From positions 124,001 through 188,000 of the forward strand of contig CAAGAW010000009.1 in the NCBI GenBank assembly GCA_900767465.1: a stretch of DNA of 64,000 nucleotides. The letters are read 5' to 3'. Every line of letters begins with the position of its first letter. Within the stretch, counting starts at the first letter, position 1. This stretch comes from Clostridia bacterium. GTDB lineage: Bacteria; Bacillota; Clostridia; Christensenellales; Pumilibacteraceae. The position numbers were made by a program, and so were the translations under genes. The notes under the pieces are model-generated. The model was given only the letters and a program-made list of their open reading frames with translations, had not been told where the DNA came from and did no database searches. Below are positions 1-8,853 of the stretch, piece after piece.

Positions 1-29
1 CGGTTCGGGCAAACAATAAGGAGTATGAA

Positions 30-923
30 ATGAAAAAGATTTTCGTAGTCGGCAGTCTTAATATGGATCTCGTTATCCGCGTTGCCAAAATGCCGCGCGC
101 CGGCGAAACCGTTACCGGCGGGGACTTTATGACTAATTCGGGCGGCAAGGGCGCAAATCAGGCTGTTGCCGTGTCCAAACTCGGCGGAAAGGCGTATATG
201 GTGGGTTGTGTCGGTCGCGAATTCGGAGCCGAACTTATCGGCGCGCTGGACGGCTACGGCGTAAACACGAAGTACGTTCGCCGTCTTGACGACGTTTCGA
301 GCGGAATCGCGGTTATTACGGTAGAAAACGGCGACAACCGCATTATTCTCGACAGAGCGGCAAACGGTCGGATCGATTGCGCCCTTATCGACGAAGCCCT
401 TTCGGAGGCGGACGAGGGCGACTATCTTATGTTGCAACTCGAAATCGCGCTCGATATAGTCGAGTATGCGCTTAAAAAGGGTAAAGAGAAGGGTATGATT
501 ACCATGCTCAATCCCGCGCCGGCAGCCGAACTTCCGCCCGAAGTTTTTGCTTTGTGCGATTATTTTACGCCTAATCAGTCGGAGGCCGAATTTTATACGG
601 GCGTTTATCCGAAAGACGAGGAGTCGGCAAAAAAATGCGCCGGAATCTTAGCGGGTAAAGGCGTTAAAAACCTCGTCGTCACTATGGGGTCGGAAGGATC
701 GGCAAGCGTAACGGACGGCGTTTTCCGCAAAGTTGCGGCAAATAAAGTCAAAGCCGTAGATACCACGGCGGCGGGCGATACTTACGTCGGCGCACTCGCG
801 GTTAAACTCGGCGAGGGAGCGGAAATCGAAGAAGCGATGATTTTCGCCGGCAGAGCGTCTGCGATAACCGTCACCAGAAAAGGCGCGCAGCAAGCCGTTC
901 CGTTTCGGTCGGAAATAGAATGA
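30..923 (+). CDS. rbsK: Ribokinase (PfkB family sugar kinase)
   Basis: This is a 297-residue PfkB-family kinase, the usual length for ribokinase, which phosphorylates D-ribose with ATP in the cytoplasm. The start of the protein shows the family pattern GSLNMDL, followed by the sugar-binding GGKGANQAVA motif near residue 38. Near the C-terminus is the catalytic signature DTTAAGDTYVGAL, whose Asp is the catalytic base of the family. The ATG is chosen because AAGGAG lies 7 bases upstream. The gene is near the window edge, so any upstream rbs operon partners are out of view, and no ribose transporter follows. A different PfkB substrate is possible, but the glycine-lysine pattern of the substrate loop favours ribokinase. 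Confidence 0.88.
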   Translation: MKKIFVVGSLNMDLVIRVAKMPRAGETVTGGDFMTNSGGKGANQAVAVSKLGGKAYMVGCVGREFGAELIGALDGYGVNTKYVRRLDDVSSGIAVITVENGDNRIILDRAANGRIDCALIDEALSEADEGDYLMLQLEIALDIVEYALKKGKEKGMITMLNPAPAAELPPEVFALCDYFTPNQSEAEFYTGVYPKDEESAKKCAGILAGKGVKNLVVTMGSEGSASVTDGVFRKVAANKVKAVDTTAAGDTYVGALAVKLGEGAEIEEAMIFAGRASAITVTRKGAQQAVPFRSEIE

Positions 924-1002
924 AACTCGTATTACGTTATTGCGAGTTTACGAGAGCTTAAAGCGTGAAACCGAACGGTGCACATAGCGAATAAGAGTTG
1001 TT

Positions 1003-2190
1003 ATGAAATCTTTAAAGGAATTATATAAAGCCGGAAGAGGACCGTCGAGTTCACATACGATAGGACCACAGCTGATTGCCGAAAAAATATTGGAAAAATA
1101 CGGAAAACGGAGTTATAGCGTAACGCTTTACGGTTCGCTTGCGCTGACGGGGAGAGGACACGGAACCGACAGGGTTTTAAAGCATGTTCTGGGCGAAGAA
1201 ACGGAAATACTTTTTGACGAGAAAGAAAGAAACTTACGTCACCCCAACGAGATGAAAATATACGCCGTCGTCGGAGGAGAAAGAGAACTCCTTGCAACGG
1301 CGCAAAGCGTAGGCGGCGGCGTTATTATAGTAAACGGTAAAATATATCCCGACGGAGCGGACGTATATAAGGAAAGGAATTTTACGGAAATAAAAGAAGA
1401 ATTGAACGAAAACGGCGGAGATATCGTTTCTTACGTGGAAAGAAACGAAAAAGACGTCTTTTCGTATTTAAGAGAAATGTGGCAAATAATGAAAGAGAGC
1501 GTAACGTCGGGACTTGCGAAAACGGGGGTTTTGAACGGTCGCCTCGGGTTGGCGCGAAAGGCAAAGTCTTTATACGAACAAGAATCGCTGTTTGAAAATG
1601 CCATAACTAGAGAAAATCGGATATTATCCGCCTATGCGCTTGCCGTAGCGGAGGAGAACGCCGATAACGGTGTCGTGGTAACGGCTCCGACCTGCGGATC
1701 GGCAGGAGTGTTGCCGTCGATTTTGTATTATATGTATAAGGAAAATAACGTCTGCGAGGAAAAGATAATCAAGGCAATGGCCGTTGCGGGCGTTGTAGGC
1801 AACGTGGTGAAACATAACGCTTCTATAAGCGGGGCCGAATGCGGTTGTCAGGCGGAAATAGGAGTGGCGTGCGCTATGTCGGCGGCGGCTCTGGCTTATT
1901 TATACGAGCTTGACGTCGAAACCGTAGAATGCGCTGCCGAAATCGCGCTCGAGCATAATTTGGGGTTAACGTGCGATCCGGTTATGGGATACGTTCAAAT
2001 ACCGTGCATCGAGCGGAACGCTATGGCTGCAAATAAGGCTGTAAATGCGGTAACGCTTGCGAAGTACTCTAAGGATAAGCACAAAATAGCCTTTGACGAT
2101 ATAGTGAAGGTTATGTATGAAACGGGAAAAGATATGAATAAAAACTATAAGGAAACGTCTCTCGGGGGTTTAGCGGCGTTATACAGATAA
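1003..2190 (+). CDS. sdaA: L-serine dehydratase, iron-sulfur type, single chain
   Basis: This 395-residue protein should deaminate L-serine to pyruvate and ammonia using a [4Fe-4S] cluster. The N-terminal third carries the beta-domain motif GPSSSHTIGP near residue 14. The rest is the alpha domain, with APTCGSAGVLPS, GAECGCQAEIG and the CDPVMGYVQIPCIERNA stretch, which supply the conserved cysteines. It is shorter than the 454-residue E. coli enzyme because the beta domain is reduced, as in many anaerobe homologues. The ribosome site is weak (only AAGAG before ATG). The short gap after rbsK holds a 7-bp inverted repeat (AAACTCG at 923-929, CGAGTTT at 943-949) without a T tract. Its codons are richer in A-ending triplets (AGA, ATA, GGA) than those of nearby genes such as valS. 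Confidence 0.9.
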   Translation: MKSLKELYKAGRGPSSSHTIGPQLIAEKILEKYGKRSYSVTLYGSLALTGRGHGTDRVLKHVLGEETEILFDEKERNLRHPNEMKIYAVVGGERELLATAQSVGGGVIIVNGKIYPDGADVYKERNFTEIKEELNENGGDIVSYVERNEKDVFSYLREMWQIMKESVTSGLAKTGVLNGRLGLARKAKSLYEQESLFENAITRENRILSAYALAVAEENADNGVVVTAPTCGSAGVLPSILYYMYKENNVCEEKIIKAMAVAGVVGNVVKHNASISGAECGCQAEIGVACAMSAAALAYLYELDVETVECAAEIALEHNLGLTCDPVMGYVQIPCIERNAMAANKAVNAVTLAKYSKDKHKIAFDDIVKVMYETGKDMNKNYKETSLGGLAALYR

Positions 2191-2270
2191 CGTCGGTTTC
2201 CGAAAGTAAACAGCGTGCGGAACCGCGCATTCGGAGTAATAAATCGCGCCGCGAAAAAATAGTATAAAGT

Positions 2271-3320
2271 ATGTACAGAATTTTTGCGGTAACCATGCTC
2301 GTAGTGGGTACGATAATAGGCGCGGGGTTTGCTTCCGGCAGAGAAATCGTAACGTTTTTCGGCGAAACGCCTCCGGTAGCGGTAGCGGCGGCGGTTGCGG
2401 TGCTCGTTTTTGTTTCGTGCGCAACGTTTTTATTCGTGGGCAGCAAGGCTTGCGCCGACGATGTAGGTGCGGTAAACCGCAAAATAGCGGGCAGGGCGGA
2501 ACCGGTATTAAGCGCGCTTATGCTGTTTAATTCGCTTGTGTCGTTATCCGCAATGCTCGCCGGAACCGACGATCTTCTCGGCGAAATCTTTCCGCTCAAA
2601 CCGTTATATTCGATAATTTTCGGTGCGCTCGGCGTTATCGTCGTTGCCCGCGGACTTGACGGAATAATGAAAGTAAACGTAGTTGTGGTTCCGCTTCTCG
2701 CGGCGATAACGGTAATCGTTACGTCTCTTACGATTTCTTCGCCGTCGTCTGCTTCTTTTACCGCGCTGACGGCGTACAAAAGCCTTACCTACGTCGCTAT
2801 GAACGCGATTTTGGCAGCGTCCGTCCTCACAACCGTCCACGGACTCAGCCGCAAACAAATCATGATTTCATCCGCGCTTACGGGCGTTATCATAGGCGGA
2901 ATCGTGCTGTGCATAATTCTCGCTCTTTGCAGCAGCGGCGCAGGCAAGGCGGATATGCCGATTATAGAAATGGCAAAACCGCTCGGCGGTTTAACGTACG
3001 CTTTTGCGATCGTATCTGTTATGACGGGAATTTTTACGACGATGATTTCGGCACATCTTTCGCTGTCGGAATGGGCGGTTTCGCTTTGCGGTAACAAAAC
3101 TTTTGCGGCGGTGCTTACCGCGATAGTGGCGGAGATTGTCGGACTTATAGGCTTCAGAACGGTCGTGGACGTGTTCTACCCGATCGTCGGAGTTGCCGGA
3201 GTAGTCTATTTTATAGCATGCCTGGTTTACGTTATGCCGCGTTCTTCCGCGAAAACATCGTCGTCCAGACCGACCGAAAAACCTCTGCCAAAAAGTCGCC
3301 GCGTCGCAAAAACGTTATAA
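2271..3320 (+). CDS. YkvI-like integral membrane transporter
   Basis: This 349-residue, highly hydrophobic protein has about ten membrane segments. The first helix carries GTIIGAGFASGREIVTFF, the signature of the Bacillus YkvI family, which is distantly related to amino-acid and sodium-solute symporters; the substrate is unknown. Its position directly after L-serine dehydratase makes an amino-acid substrate plausible, but that is inference from context. No Shine-Dalgarno sequence is visible before the ATG; the nearest (CGGAG, around 2232) is about 35 bases away. The next in-frame ATG, codon 9, is a possible alternative start. The C-terminal tail is basic, and its last codons and stop lie inside a dispersed 40-bp repeat. 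Confidence 0.72.
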   Translation: MYRIFAVTMLVVGTIIGAGFASGREIVTFFGETPPVAVAAAVAVLVFVSCATFLFVGSKACADDVGAVNRKIAGRAEPVLSALMLFNSLVSLSAMLAGTDDLLGEIFPLKPLYSIIFGALGVIVVARGLDGIMKVNVVVVPLLAAITVIVTSLTISSPSSASFTALTAYKSLTYVAMNAILAASVLTTVHGLSRKQIMISSALTGVIIGGIVLCIILALCSSGAGKADMPIIEMAKPLGGLTYAFAIVSVMTGIFTTMISAHLSLSEWAVSLCGNKTFAAVLTAIVAEIVGLIGFRTVVDVFYPIVGVAGVVYFIACLVYVMPRSSAKTSSSRPTEKPLPKSRRVAKTL

Positions 3321-3337
3321 CGTATCATTGTTTTTCG
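3302..3337. repeat. Dispersed 40-bp inverted repeat, copy 1 (truncated)
   Basis: The left arm CGTCGCAAAAAC and the core around ACGTAT match the copies at 9841-9880 and 29102-29141. The right arm here stops at GTTTTTCG and lacks the last four bases. It spans the 3' ends of two convergent genes, so it may act as a two-way transcript end. Confidence 0.6.
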
Positions 3338-4125
3338 TACCGGGCGAATAATTTTCCGAGCAATGCCACCACGCCGTACATGCCTGCTGCAAGCACGCAT
3401 AAAATAACCGTCGCCGTCATAACAAGGTCGATTTTGAACACCTGCCCGCCGTAAATTATAAGGTACCCCAGCCCCGCGCCCGATACGAGGTATTCGCCCA
3501 TAATCGTACCCACCCAACTCAGTCCCACGTTGATTTTCATCAGCGAGGTGAATGCGGGGACGGAAGAGGGGATAACGAGTTTGACGAGAATCTGCCACTT
3601 CGTCGCGCCCATGCTTTTAAGAAGAAAAATCTTTCCGTCGTCCGTTGCGGTAAATGCGGACAGCAGCGACATTATCGTCACGATTATGCATATCATAAAC
3701 GCCATCGTCACTATCGCTTTCGTTCCCGCGCCCGCCCAGATTATGATTATCGGTCCGAGCGCGATTTTCGGCAAAGCGTTAAGCACCACGAGGTACGGTT
3801 CGGCAACCGCACGCGCCGTTTCGCTCCACCACAAAGCGACTGCGACGATTACGCCTGCCGCGGTAGAAATCACAAAACCGAGTATGCACTCGTAAAGCGT
3901 TATCCAGACGTGCCGCATGAGATCGGCGCCCGCCATGCCCGCGAGCGTTTTTATTATGCGGCTCGGGGAGGAAACGAAAAACGAGTCGGCAAGACCTGTG
4001 GCGGTGGTCAGTTCCCATACGCCGATAAAAATCACCAAAAGCGCGACTTGGAGTCCGCGCACTTTCAGTTTGTCTCTTCGCAAAAGCGCGAGATATTTTT
4101 CTCTCGAAGTCATCGCTTTTTTCAT
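3325..4125 (-). CDS. ABC transporter permease, NitT/TauT (SsuC/ThiX-like) type
   Basis: This 266-residue inner-membrane permease has about six helices and belongs to the BPD_transp_1 fold. The middle of the protein shows the cytoplasmic EAA-type loop (around SMGATKWQILVKLVIP) that docks with the ATPase. The open frame extends 82 codons further upstream, but that part is antisense-like read-through of the ATPase gene. The ATG at 4125 is preferred because GGAGGAC lies just upstream and because it overlaps the ATPase stop as ATGA, a classic sign of coupled translation. Together with the ATPase and the binding protein it forms an importer for a sulfonate, nitrate, riboflavin or thiamine-precursor type solute; the sequence does not decide which. 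Confidence 0.86.
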   Translation of the reverse strand: MKKAMTSREKYLALLRRDKLKVRGLQVALLVIFIGVWELTTATGLADSFFVSSPSRIIKTLAGMAGADLMRHVWITLYECILGFVISTAAGVIVAVALWWSETARAVAEPYLVVLNALPKIALGPIIIIWAGAGTKAIVTMAFMICIIVTIMSLLSAFTATDDGKIFLLKSMGATKWQILVKLVIPSSVPAFTSLMKINVGLSWVGTIMGEYLVSGAGLGYLIIYGGQVFKIDLVMTATVILCVLAAGMYGVVALLGKLFARYEKQ

Positions 4126-4877
4126 CGGTCGTCCTCCTTGCGGCAAACTTCTTTCCAGATCCGGTCGAAATACCCCGCAAACGTACTTTCTTCCCGTCGT
4201 CCGAGCGGCGAATCCGCATTGCTTCCGATAGAAAAGATCTTTCGTACCCGCGCGGGACGAGGGGTAAGAACCGCCACGCGATCGCTCATAGCAACCGCTT
4301 CGGAAATGTCGTGAGTAACTAAAATCGCCGTCTTTTTCTCGGCGCGTATTATCGCGTAAACGTCGTCGCAAACGGCAAGGCGCGTCTGAAAGTCAAGCGC
4401 GGAAAACGGCTCGTCGAGCAGCAGCAGTTCGGGACGGAACGCGAGCGTCCGGATGAGGGCGACGCGTTGCCGCATGCCGCCGCTGAGCTCTGACGGATAA
4501 CGGTTTATAAAATCTTTCAGTCCGTATTTTTCAAGCAGCGAAACGGCGTAAGCCGCGCTTTCCGCCGTCTTTTCTCTGCGTATTTCAAGCCCGAGCAGAA
4601 CGTTATCCTCGATCGTCCGCCACGGAAAAAGTTGATCGCGCTGAAGCATATATCCGACCGTTTTCCGACCGCTGTTCAGTTCGATTTTGCCGCTTGTAGG
4701 CTCTATCAGACCCGCGACGAGCGATAAAACGGTGGTTTTTCCGCAACCGCTCGGACCTACCAGCGACACGAATTCGCCGCGGCTTACGTTCAGCGAAAAA
4801 TCTTTCAGAGCCTGCGTTTCGCCCGACGGAGTCTGATAGGTAAGACAAAGGTTTTCGATCGAAAGTAAATTTTCCAT
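4122..4877 (-). CDS. ABC transporter ATPase, NitT/TauT type
   Basis: This 251-residue cytoplasmic ATPase energises the adjacent permease. Motifs appear in order: Walker A GPSGCGKTT near residue 40, a Q-loop QRDQLFPW, the signature LSGGMRQR, Walker B LLLLDEPFSALD, and the H-loop histidine in LVTHD. The Q-loop context and length are typical of the SsuB/TauB/ThiZ group. It sits between the binding-protein gene (75 bases upstream) and the permease (4-bp overlap), which gives the order binding protein, ATPase, permease. Substrate cannot be read from an ATPase. Confidence 0.9.
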   Translation of the reverse strand: MENLLSIENLCLTYQTPSGETQALKDFSLNVSRGEFVSLVGPSGCGKTTVLSLVAGLIEPTSGKIELNSGRKTVGYMLQRDQLFPWRTIEDNVLLGLEIRREKTAESAAYAVSLLEKYGLKDFINRYPSELSGGMRQRVALIRTLAFRPELLLLDEPFSALDFQTRLAVCDDVYAIIRAEKKTAILVTHDISEAVAMSDRVAVLTPRPARVRKIFSIGSNADSPLGRREESTFAGYFDRIWKEVCRKEDDR

Positions 4878-4952
4878 TTTTCCTCCGTGTCCCTTCGCGC
4901 CGCAGATTCCGATTCTCGCTGCGGCGCGTTAAAATCGTCGCCGGTTCGTTCG

Positions 4953-5972
4953 TTATTTCGTTTCGGAAAATTCCGCCGCAATCGCCTTGGCGAAAGTGTT
5001 ATCAACCGCCGAGGTGAACGTTACGCGGGATTCGAGAAAACCTGCGTTTTGCATAACGTCCTGAAGTTTGATATACGCGTTTTCGGTAAATACGGGCGTC
5101 GAACACCACGCGTCGATTTCGATATAACTTTTAAGCGCGGCAGCCGCGGATTTTTCGCTCGTTCCGGAAAAGGACGGGGTGAGGTAAGGCGCAACCGTTT
5201 CGGGCGTGTTATTCTTAATATAATCGTATCCTTTTACGATCGCACGCAGAAAACCTTTTATAAGTCCGGGGTTTGCCGCGATGTAACTTTTCGAGGCCGA
5301 GAAAGAAGTGTAGGGGATCTCGCCCGACTCTTTGCCCACCGCCGCGACGATATATCCTTTGCCCGCCGCCGCAAACTCGCTTGCGGTAGGCTCGAAAAGC
5401 GTGGTATAGTCCACCGTGTCGTCCGACTCGAATACCGGACCCATCATATTGAACGCTACGTCCGTATTGAAATTAAGGTCGGTTTTCTCGTCCAGTCCGG
5501 CCTTGTTTATAACGTACTGCATAGTCATCGCGGGAACGCCGCCTATGCGCCCGGCAAGTACGTGTTTACCCCTTAGATCCGTCCATTTAAAGTCGGGCTG
5601 ATCGGTTTTTGCGACGAGGAACGAGCCGTCGCGCTTGGTGAGTTGCCCGAATATCACGGGGTAGTCTTTTTGCCCCTGTGCCTGACAGTAAACCGTTGCT
5701 TCCGGACCCATAAGTCCGATATCGGCGGATTTCGACGTGATTGCGGTCATGACTTTGTCCGCGCCGCCGCCGTTGGTAAGCTCTATCGAAATGTTCTCTT
5801 CGTCGAAGTATCCTTTGTTTATCGCGACGTACATCGGCGCGTAAAAGATCGAATGGGTCACCTCGCAAAGACGTATTTTCGTCTTGCCTTCGGGGTCTTT
5901 TTTGCACCCGACGAGGCAAACGGAACATACAGCCGTGACGAGGCATAACAATACCGCTGAAAACTTTTTCAT
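4953..5972 (-). CDS. ABC transporter substrate-binding lipoprotein, NMT1/THI5-like
   Basis: This 339-residue lipoprotein is the solute receptor of the importer. A signal peptide of about 22 residues ends in the lipobox LVGC, so it should be lipid-anchored outside the membrane. The mature part begins with EVTHSIFYAPMYVAINKGYF, a pattern of NMT1/THI5 and SsuA-type binding proteins. Known ligands in that family include pyrimidine precursors of thiamine, riboflavin, taurine and alkanesulfonates. No TPP or FMN riboswitch was seen in the 130 bases upstream, in contrast with thiT at the other end of the window, so a thiamine-precursor role is not supported by regulation. The gene diverges from valS. 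Confidence 0.82.
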   Translation of the reverse strand: MKKFSAVLLCLVTAVCSVCLVGCKKDPEGKTKIRLCEVTHSIFYAPMYVAINKGYFDEENISIELTNGGGADKVMTAITSKSADIGLMGPEATVYCQAQGQKDYPVIFGQLTKRDGSFLVAKTDQPDFKWTDLRGKHVLAGRIGGVPAMTMQYVINKAGLDEKTDLNFNTDVAFNMMGPVFESDDTVDYTTLFEPTASEFAAAGKGYIVAAVGKESGEIPYTSFSASKSYIAANPGLIKGFLRAIVKGYDYIKNNTPETVAPYLTPSFSGTSEKSAAAALKSYIEIDAWCSTPVFTENAYIKLQDVMQNAGFLESRVTFTSAVDNTFAKAIAAEFSETK

Positions 5973-6000
5973 CGTATCTCCTTTATCCGCAGTTGCGGTT

Positions 6001-6016
6001 CATAGTCCATACTATG
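6001..6016. promoter_or_regulatory. Perfect inverted repeat, possible operator
   Basis: CATAGT, four bases, ACTATG lies about 30 bases upstream of the binding-protein start, in the region where a repressor of the importer operon would act. A second palindrome, CCGCA-GT-TGCGG, lies at 5988-5999. No regulator is identified, so operator function is inferred from position and symmetry only. Confidence 0.35.
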
Positions 6017-6087
6017 CGGCGCGGTCTCGAACGGGTGATTAAAAGCGAAGAAATATGACTTTTCCGTCTCTCGTCCGCTTAAAATCG

Positions 6088-6116
6088 TTGATTTTGACGC
6101 GCGATTGTGTTATAAT
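6088..6116 (+). promoter_or_regulatory. Promoter of valS
   Basis: The -35 TTGATT and -10 TATAAT are separated by exactly 17 bases. The expected RNA start near 6123 leaves a leader of only about 20 nucleotides, which excludes the T-box leader often found before aminoacyl-tRNA synthetase genes in Bacillota. Confidence 0.75.
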
Positions 6117-6143
6117 GTAATGACAATAAGTACGGAGACTAAA

Positions 6144-8765
6144 ATGAACAAGACTTACGACCCGAAAGCGTTTGAAGAGAGAATCTACTCGAAGTGGCTG
6201 AATAAGAAGTATTTTCACGCCGCGCCGAACAAAAACAAAAAACCGTTTACCATAGTTATTCCGCCTCCCAACATCACCGGGCAACTTCACATCGGACACG
6301 CGCTCGACGATACGATTCAGGATTCGATTATTCGCTATAAGCGTATGAAGGGTTACGAAGCCCTCTGGCTCCCCGGGACCGATCACGCGTCCATTGCGAC
6401 CGAAGTCAAAATCGTGGAAAAAATGCGCGAAGAGGGACTTGACAAAGACTCGCTCGGAAGAGACGGGTTTTTAAGACGCGCCTACGAGTGGAAGGATCGG
6501 TACGGCGGCAGAATCGTCGAACAACTCAAAAAAATGGGATTCTCGTGCGACTGGGATCGCCTCGCTTTTACGATGGACGAGCGTTGCTCGCGCGCCGTCC
6601 GCGAAGTTTTCGTAAACTACTATAACAAGGGTCTCATTTACCGCGGCGACCGTATCGTAAACTGGTGTCCCGAGTGCGGAACCGCTATTTCGGACGCCGA
6701 AGTCGAGTACGAAACCGAAGCGGGTAAACTTTGGCATTTCCGCTACCCGATCGCGGGCGAAAAAGATAAATATATCGTAGTTGCGACCACCCGACCCGAA
6801 ACGATTCCGGGCGACACCGCGGTCGCGGTAAACCCGTCGGACAAGCGGTATACCGCTCTTGTCGGCAAAGAAATCGAACTCCCGATTTTCGGTCGTCGTA
6901 TTCCCATCGTTGCCGACAGATACGTAGATAAAGCGTTCGGTACCGGCGCGGTCAAAATCACCCCCGCGCACGACCCCAACGACTTCGAGGTCGGATACCG
7001 TCACTCGCTCCCGACGATCCGCGTTATGAACGACGACGCGACCATGAACGAAAATGCGGGTAAATACTGCGGTATGACCCGCGAAAATTGCCGCAAAGCG
7101 ATCGTCGAAGACTTCGACAAACTCGGACTTTTAGTCAAAATCGAAGACCACGAACACAATGTCGGACATTGTTATCGTTGCCACAGTTCCATCGAACCCA
7201 TTGTTTCCAAACAGTGGTTCGTCAGGATGAAAGAACTCGCCGAACCCGCGATCAAAGCGGTTAAATCGGGCGAAATATCCTTCCTTCCGAAGCGTTTCGA
7301 GAAAAACTATTTCTTCTGGATGAACAATATCCGCGACTGGTGCATATCCCGCCAGCTTTGGTGGGGTCATCGCATACCGGTGTTTTACTGCGACGATTGC
7401 GGATACGTTACCGCAAGCAAGGAAGACCTTACCGTCTGCCCGAAGTGCGGAAAACCCATGCGTCAGGACGAGGACGTTCTCGATACGTGGTTTTCGTCCG
7501 CGCTCTGGCCGTTTGCAACGCTCGGTTGGCCGGAAAAGAATCCCGATCTCGACTATTTTTACCCGACCGACGTACTCGTCACCGGCTACGACATTATAAC
7601 GTTCTGGGTGTCGCGTATGATTTTCTCGGGGCTTGAAAACATGGGCGAAAAGCCGTTTTCCGAAGTACTTATTCACGGTATCGTCCGCGACGCGCTCGGC
7701 AGAAAAATGTCCAAATCTCTCGGCAACGGCGTCGATCCTCTCGTTCTTATCGACAAATACGGCGCAGATTCGCTGCGTTATTCGCTCGTTAACGGCATTT
7801 CCGCCGGCGGCGATATCCGTTTCTCCGAAGACAAAATGGAAGGCTACCGCAACTTCATGAACAAGATCTGGAACGCAAGCCGTTTCGTACTCATGAATTG
7901 CGAAAACGTCAGAATCAAAAATATCGACGAAATCAAAAAACTCACGCCGTTCGACAAGTGGATTTTGTCAAAACTCAACGCGACCACGCTTTCGGTAACG
8001 AAGTTTATGGACAAGTACGAAGTCGGCTTGGCGGCGTCGTGTCTGTACGAATTTATCTGGAATCAGTTCTGCGACTGGTACATCGAACTGAGCAAAACCG
8101 CGCTTTACAGCGACGACGAGGAAAAACGCTCCGACACCGCGAGCGTGCTTGTATACGTTCTTCGCGAAACGCTCAAACTCGTTCATCCGATTATACCGTT
8201 CATCACCGAAGAAATTTACGACGCGCTCCCGAACCGCGACGCGGAAGACATCATGATCGCGCCGTACCCCGAGTACAGCCGCAGCCGCAACTACCGCAAG
8301 GACGTAGTCGTTACCGAAATCGTAATGGACGTTATCCGTTCGATCCGTAACCTTCGCCGCGAAATGAACGTAAGCCAGTCAAGGCGAACCGCTATCCATA
8401 TCGTTCCGAAAGAGGGAATGGAAAAGGTCGCGAAAAAGATTTCGGGTTATATCGAAAAACTTGCGGGCGGCTCGTCCGTTTCGTTCGACGAACCGGCCGG
8501 CAAGAATGCGTCGCTCGTAACTCCGCTCGGCAAGATCTTTATTCCGATGGGCGAGCTCATCGATTTCGATCGCGAGCGCGAACGCATCAAAGCGGAAATT
8601 GCGAAAACCGACGAGGAAATCGCTCGCGCCGAGGGCAAACTCGCAAACGCCGGATTCGTAGCGAAAGCACCCGCCGCGCTTATCGAAAAAGAACACGAAA
8701 AACTCGCCAGGTATCGCGAACAGCGTAAAGGACTCGAAGAGAGCCTTAAAAACCTCGACGAGTAA
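6144..8765 (+). CDS. valS: Valyl-tRNA synthetase
   Basis: This 873-residue class I synthetase charges tRNA-Val with valine. It shows PPPNITGQLHIGHAL with the HIGH motif at residues 49-52, a large editing domain, zinc-binding-like cysteine pairs (NWCPECGT, YCDDCGY with CPKCGKPM), KMSKS near residue 521, the anticodon-binding domain, and a C-terminal coiled-coil arm that ends in alternating charged residues. The length is normal for the family. The open frame begins 13 codons earlier, but the ATG at 6144 is chosen because ACGGAG precedes it and the promoter -10 lies inside the earlier stretch. No antiterminator-type leader precedes the gene. An 88-base gap with a short GC hairpin and no T tract follows. 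Confidence 0.97.
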   Translation: MNKTYDPKAFEERIYSKWLNKKYFHAAPNKNKKPFTIVIPPPNITGQLHIGHALDDTIQDSIIRYKRMKGYEALWLPGTDHASIATEVKIVEKMREEGLDKDSLGRDGFLRRAYEWKDRYGGRIVEQLKKMGFSCDWDRLAFTMDERCSRAVREVFVNYYNKGLIYRGDRIVNWCPECGTAISDAEVEYETEAGKLWHFRYPIAGEKDKYIVVATTRPETIPGDTAVAVNPSDKRYTALVGKEIELPIFGRRIPIVADRYVDKAFGTGAVKITPAHDPNDFEVGYRHSLPTIRVMNDDATMNENAGKYCGMTRENCRKAIVEDFDKLGLLVKIEDHEHNVGHCYRCHSSIEPIVSKQWFVRMKELAEPAIKAVKSGEISFLPKRFEKNYFFWMNNIRDWCISRQLWWGHRIPVFYCDDCGYVTASKEDLTVCPKCGKPMRQDEDVLDTWFSSALWPFATLGWPEKNPDLDYFYPTDVLVTGYDIITFWVSRMIFSGLENMGEKPFSEVLIHGIVRDALGRKMSKSLGNGVDPLVLIDKYGADSLRYSLVNGISAGGDIRFSEDKMEGYRNFMNKIWNASRFVLMNCENVRIKNIDEIKKLTPFDKWILSKLNATTLSVTKFMDKYEVGLAASCLYEFIWNQFCDWYIELSKTALYSDDEEKRSDTASVLVYVLRETLKLVHPIIPFITEEIYDALPNRDAEDIMIAPYPEYSRSRNYRKDVVVTEIVMDVIRSIRNLRREMNVSQSRRTAIHIVPKEGMEKVAKKISGYIEKLAGGSSVSFDEPAGKNASLVTPLGKIFIPMGELIDFDRERERIKAEIAKTDEEIARAEGKLANAGFVAKAPAALIEKEHEKLARYREQRKGLEESLKNLDE

Positions 8766-8853
8766 CCCGAAACGTGCGTCAATCTCCCGTGCCGCCATAT
8801 TACGGCGGACGGCGTCGGACTTTGTCCGCAAGTTTATTTCAGGAGATAAAAAT

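Noticed and set aside
4126..4371. 82-codon N-terminal extension of the NitT/TauT permease
   Set aside because: It overlaps the ATPase gene in another frame and is Arg-rich; the ATG at 4125 has a ribosome site and couples to the ATPase stop.
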